Shown one piece after another: positions 62,212-64,000 of a DNA stretch of 64,000 nucleotides. Below the pieces are notes generated by a model. It was given only the letters and a program-made list of their open reading frames with translations, was not told the DNA's origin and did no database searches. Within the stretch, counting starts at the first letter, position 1. The number at the start of each line of letters is the position of its first letter. The stretch is from positions 333,928 through 397,927 of the forward strand of contig NW_027192206.1 of NCBI RefSeq assembly GCF_041956535.1, written 5' to 3'. A program made the translations under genes and the position numbers. The stretch is from Calcarisporiella thermophila CBS 279.70 (taxonomy: Eukaryota > Calcarisporiellomycota).

Positions 62212-63694
62212 AAGGTTGTCAAACCTCCCTTTTCTTCAACTATTTTGAAACCAGAACGAAGAGGCATTCTTTTTTCTTATTTTTGCACTTTGCATCGAAT
62301 TCCATCAAAATATTCTACTCTTATTCAATTTTATTTTTACTTTTCCTCGAATATGTTGTCCTAGCGCGACATATTAAAGAGATCAATTCAAGATCGAAAA
62401 TAAAATTTTTATCGTCTATCCCCCTACGTGCTTGAATTATGATTTCCAAGTGTTTTTTCTCTTGGAATAACAATCTGAAAGTTTGTGCTGTGCTACATGG
62501 AAGAAGAGGGTTGAATCTAGCAACGCTGCTGGCAATCGCATACATTTTAATAAGATGGTAGCTTGATATTGCGAAGAAGTTGAATGCACGACAAAAGGAA
62601 CAATGATTAATAAGGTTGCTAGAGCATGGCTTCATCTTCAACTCTGTAGGAGACCGAGCGGGCATTAGGAGCCTTCCGAACAACACAATTTAAGGGCATA
62701 TCCCGGGAAGTGGCTCTCTACGTGATGTTGAAAATGCTTATGACTTCTTCGAGCTTATTTAGAATACAGAACCTTTTGTCTCTGACCACATGTTGATTAA
62801 GTTACGTCGAAATGGATGATATGCGTAATCAACCTTAAAAAGGCCCCCCTTCCGGTCTCTCAAGCTTATCTTATTTTTGCACAAATACCTAGTACATATT
62901 TTTCCCTGAGTGGCTGACTTTAAAGAAGCCATTGACGCTATCCTGAGCATGGCTTAACCTTGGGGGTATCTACATAACATTCTTGATAGGCACATTAACC
63001 GTTATGCTCCAATCGGTCATTCAGGGGGGTTGACCTGCGAGCAATGGTAGGAGAAGTGGATGGGGGTGCGATGATGGGATGGGCCAAGAGGAGCGGCCGG
63101 CTTCGAGTCTATGGCGGTGCCTAGCCCACTTTGGGAGAAGACCAGTCTTGGAGCCAGGAATTTCCTCAGGACCGCTTGGAATCCTAACGTGAAATGGAGC
63201 CGACCACGGGCCTGTTTGTTTTCATTGGATTAATGGTTCATGTCACACAAACATACGTGCCGATCGATTGGGGAAAATGGAATTTATTTTTCAGAGCACC
63301 TTCATTTTTCTCCACCCATCTTGTACAGAAAAACAAGAATCACGTCACCGTCATCCCTCTCTCCCATCGCCATTGCTTCATTCTCTCCTTATTTTCTCCT
63401 TTTTGTTTTTGCGTGATTTGAGGGGAGAGCGCTTATGTAAATTCTCTCCTGTCACTGTTTTTCTTTTTCCCCATTTCCATTCTTTAATCACAGCTTTGAT
63501 TGATCGTCATCTCTCCGTCTTAGCATCTCCGGATTGCGATCCCTACACAGCCTAGGATCATCTAAAATAATACTATCGGTAAGCATTGTGTTGATGGAAT
63601 GCGGGCGGCGATGTTGTTTTCCTTTGCAGCAATACAGTGGAGCCTGGGTTAACATTTCTATTGTTTCATTCATCAATCCGACCCTATTAGAGAA
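62212..63694. other. Intergenic region between the two secreted precursors
   Basis: 1.5 kb. Holds the AATAAA of the Cys-rich gene (about 62399) and a GC-rich patch at 63040-63190. Pyrimidine-rich leader-like DNA follows at 63290-63500. Between 63540 and 63690 there may be a leader intron of the next gene. No coding gene recognised. Confidence 0.45.
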
Positions 63695-64000
63695 ATGAGA
63701 ACACATAGAACACTATGGATAGTCGCACTTCTCGCCCTCTTGTTAATTGCAGCGGAGGCAAATATTAGTGATGGTGGCCGTAGAGTGGTAAAACGGCAAA
63801 TAACAATCCAGCTTCCCGACGAAAAGAATCCACCTCCACCCGATAAGAATCAACAAAACCCGGATAAGAATCAGCCTCCTGCCAATGGGAACGCGGGCAA
63901 TGCAGGCAACACCGGCAATAACGGTAATGCGGGTGGAGGTGCGAATGGTGGTGGGGGTGGAGGAACTGGTACTGGGGGCGGCGGCGGCGGCGGTGGAGGA
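63695..64000 (+). CDS. Secreted Gly/Asn-rich protein with Kex2 site (partial at right edge)
   Basis: Open from ATG 63695 to the window end (102 codons). Signal peptide: hydrophobic residues 7-21 (LWIVALLALLLIAAE). The short propeptide ends in VVKR at residues 32-35, again a Kex2-type site. The mature chain begins QITIQLPDEKN, then has repeated PDKNQ units (three related copies), then Asn-Gly/Ala runs (NGNAGNAGNTGNNGNAGG) and a Gly tract encoded by GGN repeats that runs off the edge. It is probably a cell-wall or matrix protein. The 'toxin-like' alternative has no support in the sequence. The C-terminal part is not visible. Confidence 0.75.
   Translation, partial: MRTHRTLWIVALLALLLIAAEANISDGGRRVVKRQITIQLPDEKNPPPPDKNQQNPDKNQPPANGNAGNAGNTGNNGNAGGGANGGGGGGTGTGGGGGGGGG

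Overview
This is a 64 kb piece of a compact fungal nuclear genome. Most genes are cut by many short GT-AG introns of about 50-90 bases, intergenic gaps are mostly 0.2-2 kb, and the content is eukaryotic housekeeping: tubulin, ribosomal proteins, spliceosome, COPII, SNAREs, GT15 mannosyltransferase, Grr1-type F-box protein. Several genes look more like those of animals or early-diverging fungi than of yeasts: a PPP1R21 (FERRY complex) relative, an EBP-type sterol isomerase, NOSIP, a TBRG1-like FYRN/FYRC protein, LENG1, and an alpha-tubulin that keeps Lys40. My inference is a non-Dikarya fungus; I cannot name the species. I recognised no virus, transposon, CRISPR array, rRNA or tRNA.

Layout. 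0-12 kb: Rgp1 (cut by the left edge), mitoribosomal mS23, SPF27/BCAS2, Iml2/TTC39, NOSIP, SAP30BP/HCNGP and an AP180-type ANTH adaptor with NPF motifs. 12-25.6 kb: alpha-tubulin, a 2.2 kb gene-poor stretch, an intronless CSL (RBP-Jkappa) transcription factor without its C-terminal domain, mL62/ICT1, SLU7, a GT15 mannosyltransferase and a CaM-kinase. 26-32.3 kb: Sed5 syntaxin, the PPP1R21-like coiled-coil protein, and divergently transcribed eL21 and uS4. 32.6-44 kb: a secreted LRR protein with modular exons, hexokinase, an F-box/LRR protein and SEC31. 44.7-59 kb: a membrane SDR, EBP, a histidine phosphatase, LENG1, an F-BAR/SH3 cytokinesis protein, a TPR-like unknown and the FYRN/FYRC protein. 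59-64 kb is gene-poor. It holds one unknown multi-exon gene and two small secretory precursors: one with a Cys-Cys-Asp-Asp pentapeptide repeat, the other Gly/Asn-rich and cut by the right edge.

Themes. Five products are splicing factors or closely tied to splicing (SPF27, NOSIP, SAP30BP, SLU7, LENG1). Six act in membrane traffic (Rgp1, AP180, Sed5, PPP1R21-like, SEC31, F-BAR). The most novel item is the Cys-rich repeat precursor at 61.8-62.2 kb: signal peptide, Kex2-type Lys-Arg site, then 67 residues of which 27 are Cys, arranged as xDDCC units. It looks like a secreted metal-binding peptide. Exon coordinates come from joining reading frames at GT/GC-AG sites by eye and may be off by a few bases.
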